Origin: Nitrogeniibacter sp050293885
Lineage (GTDB): Bacteria > Pseudomonadota > Gammaproteobacteria > Burkholderiales > Rhodocyclaceae
DNA length: 64,000 nt
Assembly (NCBI GenBank): GCA_050293885.1
Contig: JBNKNO010000004.1
Span: forward strand, 57,848 to 121,847
Direction: 5' to 3'
In this document: positions 44,541-54,570 of the stretch, in pieces
How positions within the stretch are numbered: position 1 is the stretch's first letter
Layout of the letters: every line of letters starts with the position of its first letter
Translations under genes and position numbers: made by a program
The notes under the pieces: generated by a model
The model's database searches: none
What the model was told of the DNA's origin: nothing
Seen by the model: the letters and a program-made list of their open reading frames with translations, nothing else

Positions 44541-46085
44541 ATGATGAACACACCTCACCACAAGAAGCTGCCGATGCGCCTCGCCCGATACCTGCTTCCC
44601 CTCGCCCTGTGCTTGCTGGCGCTGCCGACCCGGGCAGACAGCGACGCCCTTGCCGTGCCGGTCTGCGATGGCCCGGACGCAGTGCGCTATTCGGCCGAAA
44701 CCATGCGCCGCAAGGTGCAGGCCTATCAGGTGCTGACCGAGGAAGCGCTCAGTCTGCGCTCGCGTGCCATCACCTACCTCAAGCGGCTGGAAGAAAAGGA
44801 GCTGTTCAACGAGCCGTTGCTGGGCGAGGACATCCGCGTGCTGAGTGCCGGTGCGGCCGAGTTGGTTTCGCAGCGCAAACGGCTGTGGCAGGTGGCCACG
44901 GCTCACGAATGCTGGCTGGACGCACCGATACCGCGTGACCCGCATCAGGCACGGGTGCAGGCCATGGGCGTGGCGATGTCGCTGTCGGCCGCGCTCACCA
45001 TGTACGACAACTACGTGGCCGCCGTCGCCCTGTATCGCGACGATTCCTTCCTGCGCACCCACATCAACAAGGGCGACGCCGGCTACGGCGTGCCCGAAGG
45101 CGAGCTGCGACGCATTGCCGCCTCGTTTGCCTCGGCCGCCAATCGGGTGCGCGTGCGCCGCGGCATCGAATGGTACGAAGCCCACGGGCGCACGCTGGCC
45201 GATTCCGACTACCCGGATGAACGCTACCTGGCCGCGCTGGTGGAACAGAGTCCGTCCTACGCCACGGTGCGCAAGGTGCGCCCGCTGGACTACGCCAGCA
45301 ACATCCTCGGGCTGGCCAGCACGGTGTCGACCGACACCGTGCGCACCCTGCAAACGGAAGGGGTGAACCTGTCGAGCATGGTGTTCGGCAACGTGGTGGG
45401 GCTGGTCGAATCGCGTCGCGGCAAGCTCGATGGCCGCGCCGAGGTATTGACCGAGGTGGGCAGCCGCTTGCAGGCCGGCGACGTACTGCTTGAAAAGACC
45501 CCTTTCCGGCTCACCGACTCGTTCATTCCCGGCCATTGGGGCCACGCCGCCGTGTGGATCGGCAGCGAGGCGGAACTGCGCGCACTCGGGCTGTGGAACC
45601 ACCCGGTGGTGGCCGCACACCACAAGGCGATCCAGCGAGGACGCGGGGTGGTCGAGGCACTGCGCTCGGGTGTGGAAATGAACTCGCTCAAGCACTTTCT
45701 GAACGTCGACGATCTGGCGGTACTTCGTCAGCCGACGCTCGACCAAGCGGCGCGCCGCGAAGTGATTCTTCAAGCGCTGAGGCAGGTGGGCAAGGCCTAC
45801 GACTTCAACTTCGACGCGCAAAGCGCCGACCGCATCGTCTGCTCCGAACTGGTCTATCACGCCTACGGCCAGGTGCATTGGCCCACCGAGCGCAAGCTCG
45901 GCCGCGTCGTCGTCAGCCCCGACAACATTGCGCAGGAAGCCACTGGCGACGGCGTGTTCGATGTCGCCATCCTCTATCACGACGGCCAGGCCGTCACCGC
46001 CGACCCACGTGCCCGACTGGCCGCGCTCATCGAGCAGAAAGTCGTCACGCTGGCCCACGGCAAGCTCGACGACGTCAGCCCCTGA
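44541..46085 (+). CDS. YiiX/YebB-like NlpC/P60-fold cysteine hydrolase
   Basis: 514 aa from MMNTPHHKKLPMRLARYL; a signal peptide follows (LLPLALCLLALPTRAD). The N-terminal ~290 residues are helical and unassigned. The C-terminal catalytic domain has the permuted NlpC/P60 arrangement: His in GHWGHAAVWIG and Cys in RIVCSELVYHAYG. It probably acts on cell-wall peptides, lipids or amides in the periplasm. It lies 71 bp after the TPM gene. Confidence 0.8.
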   Translation: MMNTPHHKKLPMRLARYLLPLALCLLALPTRADSDALAVPVCDGPDAVRYSAETMRRKVQAYQVLTEEALSLRSRAITYLKRLEEKELFNEPLLGEDIRVLSAGAAELVSQRKRLWQVATAHECWLDAPIPRDPHQARVQAMGVAMSLSAALTMYDNYVAAVALYRDDSFLRTHINKGDAGYGVPEGELRRIAASFASAANRVRVRRGIEWYEAHGRTLADSDYPDERYLAALVEQSPSYATVRKVRPLDYASNILGLASTVSTDTVRTLQTEGVNLSSMVFGNVVGLVESRRGKLDGRAEVLTEVGSRLQAGDVLLEKTPFRLTDSFIPGHWGHAAVWIGSEAELRALGLWNHPVVAAHHKAIQRGRGVVEALRSGVEMNSLKHFLNVDDLAVLRQPTLDQAARREVILQALRQVGKAYDFNFDAQSADRIVCSELVYHAYGQVHWPTERKLGRVVVSPDNIAQEATGDGVFDVAILYHDGQAVTADPRARLAALIEQKVVTLAHGKLDDVSP

Positions 46086-46189
46086 CCAAAGCGCGGCGCG
46101 CACTTGACGCAGCCCGCCGAGAGTGATGCCATGACATCAGGGCGGCATGCGCTGTCCTGTGATGTGACGATTTTTCAGGAGGCGGCATC

Positions 46190-46837
46190 ATGGAAGCGGA
46201 ACAGCTCGAACAAAACGTCAGCGATGCGCTGCAAATGTCCCCCGAGGAGATCGCCGAGCGCGTGCGCAAACTCACGCTCGATGCGCTCTCCGGGCGCCCC
46301 CTCGACACCGCCGGCATGCGCGACACCTTTGCGCGGGTGGCCGAGGGGGTGCGCGACGGCGCGGCAAAACGCAGCGCGCGCGTGGAAGACGCCATGAAGG
46401 AAGCGATGCACGGCATGGATGAGGCCATGCGCAGCTTTGCCGAGGCCTCGTCGCTGGCGGTGGAAGAAGCCCGCGGGCGGCGCAAGGAATACTCCGCGCA
46501 GGAGTTCAGCAGCTTTCTGGAAGACGTGAAAGCACTCGAAACGCTGATGGCGGACACGCTGACCAAGGGCGCAAAACAAGCCACCGGCGCGGCACGCACC
46601 ACCTTCACCGAGCTGGCCGAACACGCCCGCATTCACGGTACCGCCGCCGGGCGCGAGTTGTTCAACGTGCAAACCCGGTTGGCCCAGACGCTGGCCGAAG
46701 TCACCAAGGAGACCGCCAGCGAAAGCGCCCACACCCTGCAGGCGGGCGGGCGCCTGATGGCTGGGCTGACGGCCGGCTTTCTGCGCGGCATTGCCGACCG
46801 GCTGACGGACGCCGCGCAAAAAGACAAGGACGCCTGA
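46190..46837 (+). CDS. Alanine-rich coiled-coil protein linked to AarF kinase gene
   Basis: 215 aa, mostly amphipathic helix (RVRKLTLDALSGRPLDTAGM, EDAMKEAMHGMDEAMRSFAE, AQTLAEVTKETASESAHTLQ) resembling phasin-like or lipid-associated helical proteins. A weak hydrophobic patch lies near 190-200. The stop overlaps the start of the AarF/UbiB gene by one base, so the two are translationally coupled and likely act together. I do not know a function. Confidence 0.7.
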   Translation: MEAEQLEQNVSDALQMSPEEIAERVRKLTLDALSGRPLDTAGMRDTFARVAEGVRDGAAKRSARVEDAMKEAMHGMDEAMRSFAEASSLAVEEARGRRKEYSAQEFSSFLEDVKALETLMADTLTKGAKQATGAARTTFTELAEHARIHGTAAGRELFNVQTRLAQTLAEVTKETASESAHTLQAGGRLMAGLTAGFLRGIADRLTDAAQKDKDA

Positions 46838-48516
46838 TGCTGTGGGACGCCATCGGCGCCGTCCGCGATCTGGGGCGGCTGCACGACATCGCCTCGGTGC
46901 TGATCCGCTACGGCTTTGGCGATCTGGTCCGTCGCATCGGGCTGTCGGGCGCGCTGGAGAAAACCGGCCGCGTACTGCACTGGCGCGAACCGGAGGAGCT
47001 GGCCCGACTCGACCCGCCCGCGCGAGTACGCCGCACGCTCGAAGAACTTGGGCCGAGCTTCGTCAAGCTAGGGCAGATTCTCGCCACCCGGGTCGACCTG
47101 TTCGCGCCCGAGTGGATCGACGAGCTGAGCAAACTGCAGGACGAGGCGCCGCCCCTGCCCTTCGAAACCCTGCGCACTCAACTGATCGAAGACCTCGGCG
47201 AGCCACCCGAAAACATCTTCCCCGTGCTCGACACCACGCCGCTGGCGGCCGCCTCGCTGGCGCAGGTGCATCGGGCGCAACTGCCCGATGGCACCGCCGT
47301 CGTCCTCAAGGTGCGCCGACCGGGCATCCGGCCGGTGGTCGAGGCTGACCTGCGCCTGCTCGAACGGCTGGCCGAGATCATTGAAACCGATGCGCCGGAC
47401 CTGAAGCGCTATCGACCGCGCGAGGTAGTGCGTCAGTTCGTGCTCTCGCTGCGCCGCGAACTGGATTTCGCCGCCGAAGCGCGCAACGCCGAACGCGTGG
47501 CCGCCCACCTGGCCGAGCGCGACGATATCGTCGTGCCACGCATCCACTGGCAGTGGACGAGCGAACGGCTCAATGTGCAGGACTGCGTCGACGGCATCGC
47601 CGGACGCGACTTGCGCCTGTTACCCGCCGCCGGCCTGAACGCCCCGGTGCTGGCCCGCCGCGGCGCCACGGCGGTGTTGCAGATGATCCTCGACAACGGC
47701 TTCTTTCATGCCGACCCGCACCCCGGCAACGTGTTCTACCTGCCGGGCAACCGCATCGCCTTCATCGACTTCGGCATGGTCGGGCGCCTGTCCGAGACGC
47801 GACGCTATCAGGTGGCGCAAGTGCTCAACGGGCTGGTGTCGCACGATTCGGAAACCGTTACCGACGTGCTGCTCGACTGGAGTAGCGACACCGACACCAA
47901 CGTCGATGCCTTGCGCGACGAGATTGACGCCTTCGTCGACCAATACCGTGGCGTGCCGTTGCAGCGGCTGGACATCACCGCCATGCTCGCCGACGTGATC
48001 GCCATCCTGCGCGAACACGGCCTCGCCCTGCCGCCCGATCTGGCGCTGCTCATCAAGGCCTTCGTCACCCTCGAAGGGCTCGGTCGCCAGCTCGACCCAG
48101 CCTTCGACATGGCCAGCGAAGCGGCCCCCTATCTGCGCCGCGTCATGCTCGACCACAACGCCCCCACCGCGCTCGCCAAACGCGGCTGGCGCGCCGTCGC
48201 CAACGCCGCCGATCTGCTCGCCAGCCTGCCGCGCGATCTGCGCGCCCTGCTACGTGCCGCCCAGCGCGGCCGCCTTCAGGTGCAGGTGGACGTCCCCCCG
48301 CTCGACCGCTTCAGCGAGCGCATGGACAAGGCCGGCAACCGCCTGGCGCTGGCCATTCTCACCGCCGCCCTCATCGTCGGCTCGTCGATCGTCGTCAGCG
48401 TCGAGAAGGCACCCTTGCTGGCCGGCTTCCCACGCCTCGGCGTCACCGGTTTCGTACTCGCCCTGATCGGCGCGCTGGTGGTTCTCATCTCGATCTTGCG
48501 CAGCGGGAAAGACTGA
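46837..48516 (+). CDS. AarF/UbiB (ABC1) family atypical kinase
   Basis: 559 aa. It has the KxGQ motif (FVKLGQILATRVDL), the Ala-rich nucleotide loop (AAASLAQVHRAQLPDG), the catalytic Lys in VVLKVRRPGI, and the Mg-binding NGFFHADPHPGNVFYLPGNR followed by AFIDFGMVGRL. Two C-terminal membrane helices are at about 500-555. UbiB proteins support ubiquinone synthesis or lipid-derived isoprenoid handling in the membrane. Whether this is the housekeeping UbiB or a paralogue cannot be settled here. Confidence 0.9.
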   Translation: MLWDAIGAVRDLGRLHDIASVLIRYGFGDLVRRIGLSGALEKTGRVLHWREPEELARLDPPARVRRTLEELGPSFVKLGQILATRVDLFAPEWIDELSKLQDEAPPLPFETLRTQLIEDLGEPPENIFPVLDTTPLAAASLAQVHRAQLPDGTAVVLKVRRPGIRPVVEADLRLLERLAEIIETDAPDLKRYRPREVVRQFVLSLRRELDFAAEARNAERVAAHLAERDDIVVPRIHWQWTSERLNVQDCVDGIAGRDLRLLPAAGLNAPVLARRGATAVLQMILDNGFFHADPHPGNVFYLPGNRIAFIDFGMVGRLSETRRYQVAQVLNGLVSHDSETVTDVLLDWSSDTDTNVDALRDEIDAFVDQYRGVPLQRLDITAMLADVIAILREHGLALPPDLALLIKAFVTLEGLGRQLDPAFDMASEAAPYLRRVMLDHNAPTALAKRGWRAVANAADLLASLPRDLRALLRAAQRGRLQVQVDVPPLDRFSERMDKAGNRLALAILTAALIVGSSIVVSVEKAPLLAGFPRLGVTGFVLALIGALVVLISILRSGKD

Positions 48517-48526
48517 GTTCGATGTC

Positions 48527-48898
48527 ATGAGTGAAAATTCCGACGATCGCGTCGCGGAGCAGTTAGTTGCCTATCACCGCTTGGTGATGGATGCCGATAG
48601 CGTTCTCCGCCGCGGGGGAGACAGCGACGTAATCGCTACGGTCTTGGATCTCGTCTGTACCAACCCCCATCGCTGTTGGTCGATAGTTTCCCTGGCAGCG
48701 AGCAAACAACCGACCGAGGATGCATTGTCGTTTCTCGGTATGACGGTGAGCCGGTTGCTGCGCGAGCATCCACAACTTATTTCCACAATCACTCGCGACG
48801 TTGATTCACACCCAGAACTGCGTGAACTCATGTCGTGGGTATTAGAAGACACCGAAATCGATCATGACGTTTGGCAACAAGTCGAGTCACTCTCATAG
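48527..48898 (+). CDS. Hypothetical acidic protein
   Basis: 123 aa, helical, acidic, no membrane segment (VAEQLVAYHRLVMDADSVLR, LVCTNPHRCWSIVSLAASKQ). It lies 10 bp after the kinase gene. Its lower GC at third positions compared with its neighbours suggests a later arrival. No family assigned. Confidence 0.65.
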   Translation: MSENSDDRVAEQLVAYHRLVMDADSVLRRGGDSDVIATVLDLVCTNPHRCWSIVSLAASKQPTEDALSFLGMTVSRLLREHPQLISTITRDVDSHPELRELMSWVLEDTEIDHDVWQQVESLS

Positions 48899-49010
48899 GT
48901 CGCGTATGTGTTGATCAGTGACCGGTGACACGCTCCATTTCTTGTGTCGCAAGCCGCTGAGCTGAATCGCTACGCACAATGGCGTAACCCCGGTGAGCAG
49001 GCGGCGGCTT

Positions 49011-49027
49011 TGCACCATAATGGTGAA
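49011..49027. promoter_or_regulatory. NtrC-like binding site upstream of ureD
   Basis: TGCACCATAATGGTGAA matches the NtrC pattern TGCACCA-N3-TGGTGCA except the last two positions. It is centred about 160 bp upstream of the expected start of a -24/-12 promoter. Confidence 0.6.
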
Positions 49028-49039
49028 AAACGAGCCTTT

Positions 49040-49056
49040 TTCACCACGCCAGTGCG
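49040..49056. promoter_or_regulatory. Second, weaker NtrC-like site
   Basis: TTCACCACGCCAGTGCG has one mismatch in the left arm and three in the right arm relative to TGCACCA-N3-TGGTGCA; 29 bp from the first site. Confidence 0.4.
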
Positions 49057-49151
49057 CAAAAATCCCGGCAGCATGAACAATTCAAGGCTTGGCGCCCTCG
49101 TGTTTGCGCCAATTCACTGTCAATCACGCCGTTACTTCTTGTCGCGGCTTC

Positions 49152-49167
49152 TGGCCCGGTTGTTGCA
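49152..49167 (+). promoter_or_regulatory. Sigma54-type (-24/-12) promoter of the urease operon
   Basis: TGGCCCGGTTGTTGCA matches TGGCACGN4TTGCA at all but one fixed position, with exactly 10 bp between GG and GC. Transcription would begin near 49178, about two bases before the ureD ATG, so the mRNA would be nearly leaderless unless translation starts elsewhere. Confidence 0.55.
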
Positions 49168-49179
49168 AACCCGATCCGT

Positions 49180-50043
49180 ATGAACGCGCCCCTCGCCGCC
49201 CATCTTGCCCCCGCGCTTGCGCCAGCCACGCCTTGGCACGCGCGGCTGACACTGGGTTTCGAGGCGCGCGCGCAGCGCACGGTGCTGACCGACAGACGCC
49301 ATGAAGGGCCGCTACGCCTGCAAAAGGCGCTGTACCCGGAAGGCGATGCGGTGTGCCACGGCATCATCCTGCATCCACCGGCCGGCATTGCCGGGGGCGA
49401 CATCCTGCATGTGAGCGTCGACGTCGGCCCCCGAGCCCACGCGCTCATCACCACGCCGGGCGCCGGCAAGTGGTACCGCAGCAGCGGCGCCGAGGGCGTG
49501 CTCGAACAGCATCTGCGTGTCGCCGACGGCGGCGTGCTCGAGTGGCTGCCACAGGAGAACATCGTCTTCCGCCAGGCCAATGCGCGCATGCTCACGACGG
49601 TCGAACTGGCAGCCGACGCGACCTTCATCGCCATGGACATGACCGCCTTCGGCCGCCATGGCGAGGCGCAGCGCTTCACTGCCGGCGCGTTCGCGCAGTC
49701 GATGCGCATCCGCCGCAACGGCCGCACGATCTGGCGCGAGCAAGGCCGCATGGCCGGCGGCGACCGCCTCATGCAGGCGCCCAGCGGGCTGGCCGGCCAA
49801 CCCGTCACCGGCACGCTCATCGCCATCGGCGCCGGGCTGGACGACGCGCTGGTCGAGCGCTGCCGCGAGATTCCCATCACCCACGGCGACGGCGGCATCA
49901 CCCTGTTGCCCGATCTGTTCATCGCCCGCTATCTGGGCCCACGCTGCGAAGCCGGCCGCGACTGGTTCGCGGCGCTGTGGCAGGTGTTGCGCCCTGCGCT
50001 CACCGGCCACGACGCCCAAATCCCCCGCATCTGGAAGACCTGA
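49180..50043 (+). CDS. ureD: Urease accessory protein UreD
   Basis: 287 aa. Typical UreD motifs are WHARLTLGFEARAQRTVLTD, EGPLRLQKALYPEGDAVCHG, HPPAGIAGGD, TTPGAGKWYRS and LEWLPQENIVF. With UreF and UreG it forms the platform that inserts nickel into apo-urease. No clear Shine-Dalgarno precedes ATG 49180. It is the first gene of ureDABCEFG. Confidence 0.94.
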   Translation: MNAPLAAHLAPALAPATPWHARLTLGFEARAQRTVLTDRRHEGPLRLQKALYPEGDAVCHGIILHPPAGIAGGDILHVSVDVGPRAHALITTPGAGKWYRSSGAEGVLEQHLRVADGGVLEWLPQENIVFRQANARMLTTVELAADATFIAMDMTAFGRHGEAQRFTAGAFAQSMRIRRNGRTIWREQGRMAGGDRLMQAPSGLAGQPVTGTLIAIGAGLDDALVERCREIPITHGDGGITLLPDLFIARYLGPRCEAGRDWFAALWQVLRPALTGHDAQIPRIWKT

Positions 50044-50050
50044 GAAGACC

Positions 50051-50353
50051 ATGGAACTGACCCCACGCGAGAAGGACAAGCTGCTCATCTTCACCGCCGC
50101 CTTGCTGGCCGAGCGCCGCATGGGCCGTGGCCTCAAGCTCAACTACCCGGAAGCGGTGGCCTTCCTGTCGGCCGGCATCCTCGAAGGCGCCCGCGACGGC
50201 AGAACGGTGGCCGAGCTCATGAGCCACGGCACCACCCTGCTCACCCGCGAGCAGGTGATGGAGGGCGTGGCAGAAATGATTCCCGAGATCCAGGTGGAAG
50301 CCACCTTCCCCGACGGCACGAAGCTCGTGACCGTGCACAACCCCATCGTGTAA
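50051..50353 (+). CDS. ureA: Urease gamma subunit UreA
   Basis: 100 aa from MELTPREKDKLLIFTAALLA, with GLKLNYPEAVAFLSAGILEG and FPDGTKLVTVHNPIV; full length for the gamma chain. It starts 7 bp after ureD with GAGAAG upstream. The longer in-frame frame from 49658 is a shadow of ureD. Confidence 0.97.
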   Translation: MELTPREKDKLLIFTAALLAERRMGRGLKLNYPEAVAFLSAGILEGARDGRTVAELMSHGTTLLTREQVMEGVAEMIPEIQVEATFPDGTKLVTVHNPIV

Positions 50354-50365
50354 GGAGGCTGGCCC

Positions 50366-50671
50366 ATGATCCCCGGAGAAATGATCACGCAGGACGGCGA
50401 CATCGAACTCAATGTCGGCCGCGCCACGATCACGCTGGAAGTGACCAATACCGGCGACCGCCCGGTGCAGGTGGGCTCGCACTATCACTTCTACGAAACC
50501 AACCCGGCGCTCGATTTCGACCGCGAGGCGGCACGCGGCTTTCGCCTCGACATCGCGGCCGGCACGGCGGTGCGCTTCGAACCCGGTCAGGTGCGCACGG
50601 TGGCATTGGTGGCCCTCGACGGCGATCGCAAAGTGTACGGTTTCAACGCCAAAGTGATGGGAGCACTCTGA
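50366..50671 (+). CDS. ureB: Urease beta subunit UreB
   Basis: 101 aa. The beta chain has MIPGEMITQDGDIELN, VTNTGDRPVQVGSHYHFYET and GFRLDIAAGTAVRFEPGQVR. AAGGAGG precedes the ATG. A 90-bp gap with an intergenic repeat separates it from ureC. Confidence 0.97.
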   Translation: MIPGEMITQDGDIELNVGRATITLEVTNTGDRPVQVGSHYHFYETNPALDFDREAARGFRLDIAAGTAVRFEPGQVRTVALVALDGDRKVYGFNAKVMGAL

Positions 50672-50675
50672 GATG

Positions 50676-50752
50676 AACCACCCCCACGCTCATAAACCCC
50701 CATTCGCTGCCCCCCGAGGGGGCGCAGGCCTCCTTTGGGGCGGCCCGGCAGG
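50676..50752 (+). repeat. Betaproteobacterial intergenic repeat between ureB and ureC
   Basis: Contains CACCCCCACGCT, TTCGCTGCCCCCCGAGGGGG, CGCAGGCCTCC and TTGGGGCGGCCCGGC, a sequence pattern repeated between genes in many Betaproteobacteria. CCCCCCGAGGGGG can form a hairpin. It lies within an operon without an obvious stop to transcription. Confidence 0.75.
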
Positions 50753-50761
50753 AGACCTGAG

Positions 50762-52465
<1,704 letters not shown>

Positions 52466-52475
52466 GAGAAACATC

Positions 52476-52985
52476 ATGCTGTTGATCGAGCACATGTATG
52501 ACGGACCGGATGCCACCACCAAATCGCTGACCTTGAGCTTCGACCAGCGCACCAAGAGCCGCCTGCGCACCCGGCTGGACAGTGGCGAAGAGGTCGGCCT
52601 GTTCCTGCCGCGCGGCACCATCCTGCGTGGCGGCCAGCGTCTGCTGGCCGACGACGGCGGCGTGGTGGAAGTGTTCTCCGCCATCGAAGCGCTGGTCGAG
52701 GCGCGTTGCGAGAATCTGCTCGACCTCACCCGCGCCGCCTACCACCTGGGCAATCGCCACGTGGCGGTGCAAGTGGGCAGCGACACACGTGGCGGTTGGC
52801 TACGCATCGCGGCCGACCATGTCCTCGAAGAAATGCTCGAAGGCCTGGGCTGCCGGGTCGAGGCCATCGACGCCCCCTTCGAGCCCGAAGCGGGCGCCTA
52901 CTCGGGCGGGCACAACCATCATCACCACGGCGAGCCGTCCGAGCGGCGCGGCCCGCGCATTCACGAATACCGGCAAAGCGCATGA
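52476..52985 (+). CDS. ureE: Urease accessory nickel chaperone UreE
   Basis: 169 aa. UreE N domain (TKSLTLSFDQRTKSRLRTRL, GLFLPRGTILRGGQRLLADD) and metal-binding C domain (AAYHLGNRHVAVQVGSD, DHVLEEMLEGLGC). A short His-rich tail (GHNHHHHGE) binds Ni. The ureF start overlaps its stop. Confidence 0.95.
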   Translation: MLLIEHMYDGPDATTKSLTLSFDQRTKSRLRTRLDSGEEVGLFLPRGTILRGGQRLLADDGGVVEVFSAIEALVEARCENLLDLTRAAYHLGNRHVAVQVGSDTRGGWLRIAADHVLEEMLEGLGCRVEAIDAPFEPEAGAYSGGHNHHHHGEPSERRGPRIHEYRQSA

Positions 52986-53665
52986 GCTTGCCGCTGGTCC
53001 GCCTCCTGCAACTGACCACGCCGGCACTGCCGGTGGGCGCCTATACCTATTCGCAAGGGCTGGAATGGGCGGTGGACAGCGGCCGCGTGCATGACGAAAC
53101 GAGTACCGGCGAATGGATCGACGATGTGATGACGCTCAGTCTGGCAAACTTCGAGCTTCCGCTTGTCGCCGCGCTGTACCGCGCCTGGCAGCAAGGCCAT
53201 GTGGCCGACATCGCCCGACTCAACGACGACTTCCTTGCCAGCCGCGAGACCCGCGAACTGCGCGCCGAAACGGTGCAGATGGGCTATTCGCTGGTCCGCC
53301 TGCTGCGCGATCTGGACGCGTTCACCACTGTCGACGGCGCCACCGAGACGCTGACGGACATCGACACCCCGGCCTTCCCGACCGCGTGGACGGCCGCCGC
53401 CCACACCTGGCGGATTCCGCTGGCCGACGCCCTGCCCGCCTACCTGTGGGCCTGGCTGGAGAATCAGGTGACGGCGGCGATCAAGGTCGTGCCGCTCGGG
53501 CAGTCCGCCGGGCAGCGCCTGCTGGCGACACTCGGCGCCAAGATTCCAGCGCTCGCGACGCGAGCCACCGACCTGCCCGAAGACGATTGGAGCAACTTCA
53601 CCCCCGGCCTGGCAATGGCCAGTTGCCAACACGAAACACAGTACTCGCGACTGTTCCGCTCATAA
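52982..53665 (+). CDS. ureF: Urease accessory protein UreF
   Basis: 227 aa from MSLPLVRLLQLTTPALPVGA. It has the helical UreF fold motifs YTYSQGLEWAVDSGRVHDE, FLASRETRELRAETVQMGYS and PLGQSAGQRLLATL, ending SCQHETQYSRLFRS. It checks fidelity of Ni insertion together with UreD and UreG. Start overlaps ureE stop by 4 bp. Confidence 0.96.
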   Translation: MSLPLVRLLQLTTPALPVGAYTYSQGLEWAVDSGRVHDETSTGEWIDDVMTLSLANFELPLVAALYRAWQQGHVADIARLNDDFLASRETRELRAETVQMGYSLVRLLRDLDAFTTVDGATETLTDIDTPAFPTAWTAAAHTWRIPLADALPAYLWAWLENQVTAAIKVVPLGQSAGQRLLATLGAKIPALATRATDLPEDDWSNFTPGLAMASCQHETQYSRLFRS

Positions 53666-53688
53666 CCGAAAAAAGAGAGAGACACCCC

Positions 53689-54321
53689 ATGAGCACAAGC
53701 ATCAACTCCCCCCTGCGCGTCGGCATCGGCGGCCCGGTCGGTTCGGGCAAGACGGCGCTGACGCTCGCGCTGTGTTCGGCGCTGCGCGATCGCTACAACA
53801 TCGCGGTGGTCACCAACGACATCTACACTGCCGAGGACGCGCAGTTTCTTGTCCGCAACGAGGCGCTCGCGCCCGAACGCATCATCGGTGTCGAAACCGG
53901 TGGCTGCCCGCACACCGCCATCCGCGAGGACGCCTCGATCAATCTCGAGGCGGTCGAGCGGCTCAATCAGCGTTTTCCCGGTCTGGAAATCGTGTTCGTG
54001 GAATCCGGTGGCGACAATCTGGCGGCAACTTTCTCGCCCGAATTGTCGGACCTGACGATCTACGTGATCGATGTGTCGGCCGGCGACAAGATTCCGCGCA
54101 AGGGCGGGCCGGGCATCACCAAGAGCGATCTGCTGGTCATCAACAAGACCGACCTCGCCCCCTTGGTGGGAGCCGACCTCGGCGTCATGGAGCGCGATTC
54201 GCGCAAGATGCGCGGTCAGCGCCCGTTTCTGTTCAGCAATCTCAAGTCCGGCCAGGGGCTGGACGAGATCATCGGCTTCATCGAGACTGAAGGTCTGTTG
54301 CACGCGCCGGCAGCCGCGTGA
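53689..54321 (+). CDS. ureG: Urease accessory GTPase UreG
   Basis: 210 aa from MSTSINSPLRVGIGGPVGSG. P-loop GPVGSGKT; Ni-binding CPH in GVETGGCPHTAIREDAS; G3 ESGGDNLAATFSPEL; NKTD at VINKTDLAPLVGA. It supplies GTP energy for nickel loading. It ends 20 bp before a small HupE-like gene. Confidence 0.97.
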   Translation: MSTSINSPLRVGIGGPVGSGKTALTLALCSALRDRYNIAVVTNDIYTAEDAQFLVRNEALAPERIIGVETGGCPHTAIREDASINLEAVERLNQRFPGLEIVFVESGGDNLAATFSPELSDLTIYVIDVSAGDKIPRKGGPGITKSDLLVINKTDLAPLVGADLGVMERDSRKMRGQRPFLFSNLKSGQGLDEIIGFIETEGLLHAPAAA

Positions 54322-54341
54322 CCCCGATTAGGAGAATCATC

Positions 54342-54524
54342 ATGCTCAAGCAATCCGCACTCACTGCCGCGCTGTTGGCGGCCACCACCGGCCTCGCGCA
54401 TGCCCATCCGGGCCATGCCGACCAAAGCATTCATCTGGTTGAATGGCTGATGGGCGCCGCCCTGCTGGCCGGCTCCATCGTGGTGTTGCGCATCATGCGC
54501 CGCAAGCTGCGCCGCTCACGCTAG
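54342..54524 (+). CDS. Small HupE/UreJ-like exported membrane protein
   Basis: 60 aa from MLKQSALTAALLAATTGLAH with TAGGAG upstream. A signal peptide ends near AHA; the mature end starts HPGHADQSIH, which recalls the His-rich start of HupE/UreJ nickel permeases. One membrane helix follows (LVEWLMGAALLAGSIVVLRI), then a basic tail. It is much shorter than HupE (about 190 aa). Position after ureG suggests a nickel-related role, which is inference. Confidence 0.7.
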   Translation: MLKQSALTAALLAATTGLAHAHPGHADQSIHLVEWLMGAALLAGSIVVLRIMRRKLRRSR

Positions 54525-54570
54525 GCGCTGCCCCCGCCGGACGTCGTGGCGCCTCGGGCAGCGAACGATT

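Noticed and set aside
49022..49045. GGTGAAAAA/TTTTTCACC hairpin as a terminator
   Set aside because: AT-rich stem with no T-run after it; it is better explained as the inner halves of two NtrC-like sites.
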